From: Pedobacter kyonggii
GTDB lineage: Bacteria > Bacteroidota > Bacteroidia > Sphingobacteriales > Sphingobacteriaceae
NCBI RefSeq assembly: GCF_004310665.1
Contig: NZ_SIXF01000046.1
Coordinates: 1 to 33,333, forward strand
Length of the DNA: 33,333 nt
Reading direction: 5' to 3'
Part shown: positions 33,056 to 33,333 of the stretch, piece after piece
How positions within the stretch are numbered: position 1 is the stretch's first letter
Layout of the letters: every line of letters begins with the position of its first letter
The notes under the pieces: model-generated
What the model was told of the DNA's origin: nothing
What the model saw: only the letters and a program-made list of their open reading frames with translations
Databases searched by the model: none
Made by a program: the position numbers and the translations under genes

Positions 33056-33333
33056 GCTGAAAATAGTTGGCTTAAATTAATTCTGTGGTTTCTTTTTTCA
33101 TATTTACAGTACTTATCTATAATATCTCTGAACTGTTTTCTACCTGTAGCGATTACCTCTTTCATGTTCAATACAAAGAACTTTACACATTTGATCAAGC
33201 TAACGGAGCCTTTGGCATATCTGACAACTGGCAAAAATATTTTTTGCATAAACAGGCATATAAACATCAACAGGAGGTATATATTCGTGCTAATCCGTTT
33301 TTCATTGGTACAGCCATTATGTAGCAACTGCTG
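33052..33333 (-). CDS. Unidentified open frame at right edge (possibly partial)
   Basis: A minus-strand frame, open to the window edge, ends at 33052 with KYEKRNHRINLSQLFSA. It has a hydrophobic middle (IYLLLMFICLFM) and a basic C-terminal part (NMKEVIATGRKQFRDIIDKY). I recognise no family. Its stop lies inside the repeat copy at 33015-33055, which on the left edge borders a transposase, so it might be the tail of a mobile-element gene. The frame may also be fortuitous. Confidence 0.25.
   Translation of the reverse strand, partial: QQLLHNGCTNEKRISTNIYLLLMFICLFMQKIFLPVVRYAKGSVSLIKCVKFFVLNMKEVIATGRKQFRDIIDKYCKYEKRNHRINLSQLFSA

Larger units (their letters stand above)
32928..33333. other. Right-edge region without a firm gene
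   Basis: After the methyltransferase come the GCAAAG repeat (32931-32971), the inverted repeat copy (33015-33055) and AT-rich DNA with only the weak frame described at 33052-33333. I see no RNA gene or clear promoter. Confidence 0.5.

Noticed and set aside
33085-33324. Plus-strand 79-aa frame at the right edge
   Set aside because: It overlaps the minus-strand open frame, is rich in Phe/Tyr/Ile as expected of AT-rich DNA, and shows no motif.

Overview
The window is chromosomal DNA from a member of the Bacteroidota, most likely Sphingobacteriaceae close to Pedobacter. The reasons are AT-rich sequence, a canonical Bacteroidota promoter (TTTG, 19 nt, TATCTTTG) in front of the ribosomal operon, zinc-free forms of S14 and L36, the HPMGGG variant of L2, a GMC oxidoreductase paired with a gluconate-dehydrogenase subunit 3, and many short palindromic intergenic repeats. 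The genus is inferred from gene style, not from a database search.

Layout. 1-1600: the 5' end of an IS4-like transposase gene running off the left edge, a repeat, and three small, very hydrophilic or membrane-anchored proteins of unknown role. 1678-3805: a secreted CsgG/LpoB-like protein diverging from a dGTPase. 3806-4132: non-coding repeat DNA. 4133-7482: a coiled-coil membrane protein, then a prephenate dehydrogenase resembling the yeast TYR1 type, followed by two unknown proteins. 7712-8940: a TauE/SafE anion permease with its DUF1634 partner. 9029-10276: an unknown protein with a TPR-like tail.

10460-25774: the ribosomal protein supercluster (S10-spc-alpha), 29 genes on one strand. The order is rplC-rplD-rplW-rplB-rpsS-rplV-rpsC-rplP-rpmC-rpsQ-rplN-rplX-rplE-rpsN-rpsH-rplF-rplR-rpsE-rpmD-rplO-secY-map-infA-rpmJ-rpsM-rpsK-rpsD-rpoA-rplQ, ending at a strong intrinsic terminator. 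It begins at rplC; rpsJ is not in the window. Two small genes, rpmD and rpmJ, were found by reading the gaps. Most genes overlap or nearly touch, but several gaps hold hairpins, an apparent internal terminator (rpsD-rpoA) or dispersed repeats (rpsN-rpsH, rpsM-rpsK, rpoA-rplQ). These are candidate points for setting the stoichiometry of the different proteins.

26042-32927: a 989-aa secreted glycoside-hydrolase-like protein, a GMC oxidoreductase/subunit 3 pair likely exported by Tat, and an rRNA/tRNA-type methyltransferase. 32928-33333: repeats and an unidentified open frame at the right edge.

I saw no tRNA, rRNA, CRISPR array, toxin-antitoxin or phage module. No wholly new system is evident. 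The less ordinary material is the intergenic RNA and repeat architecture of the ribosomal cluster, the yeast-like TyrA, the cysteine cluster in the GMC enzyme, the RGG tail of S3, and the unassigned secreted hydrolase.
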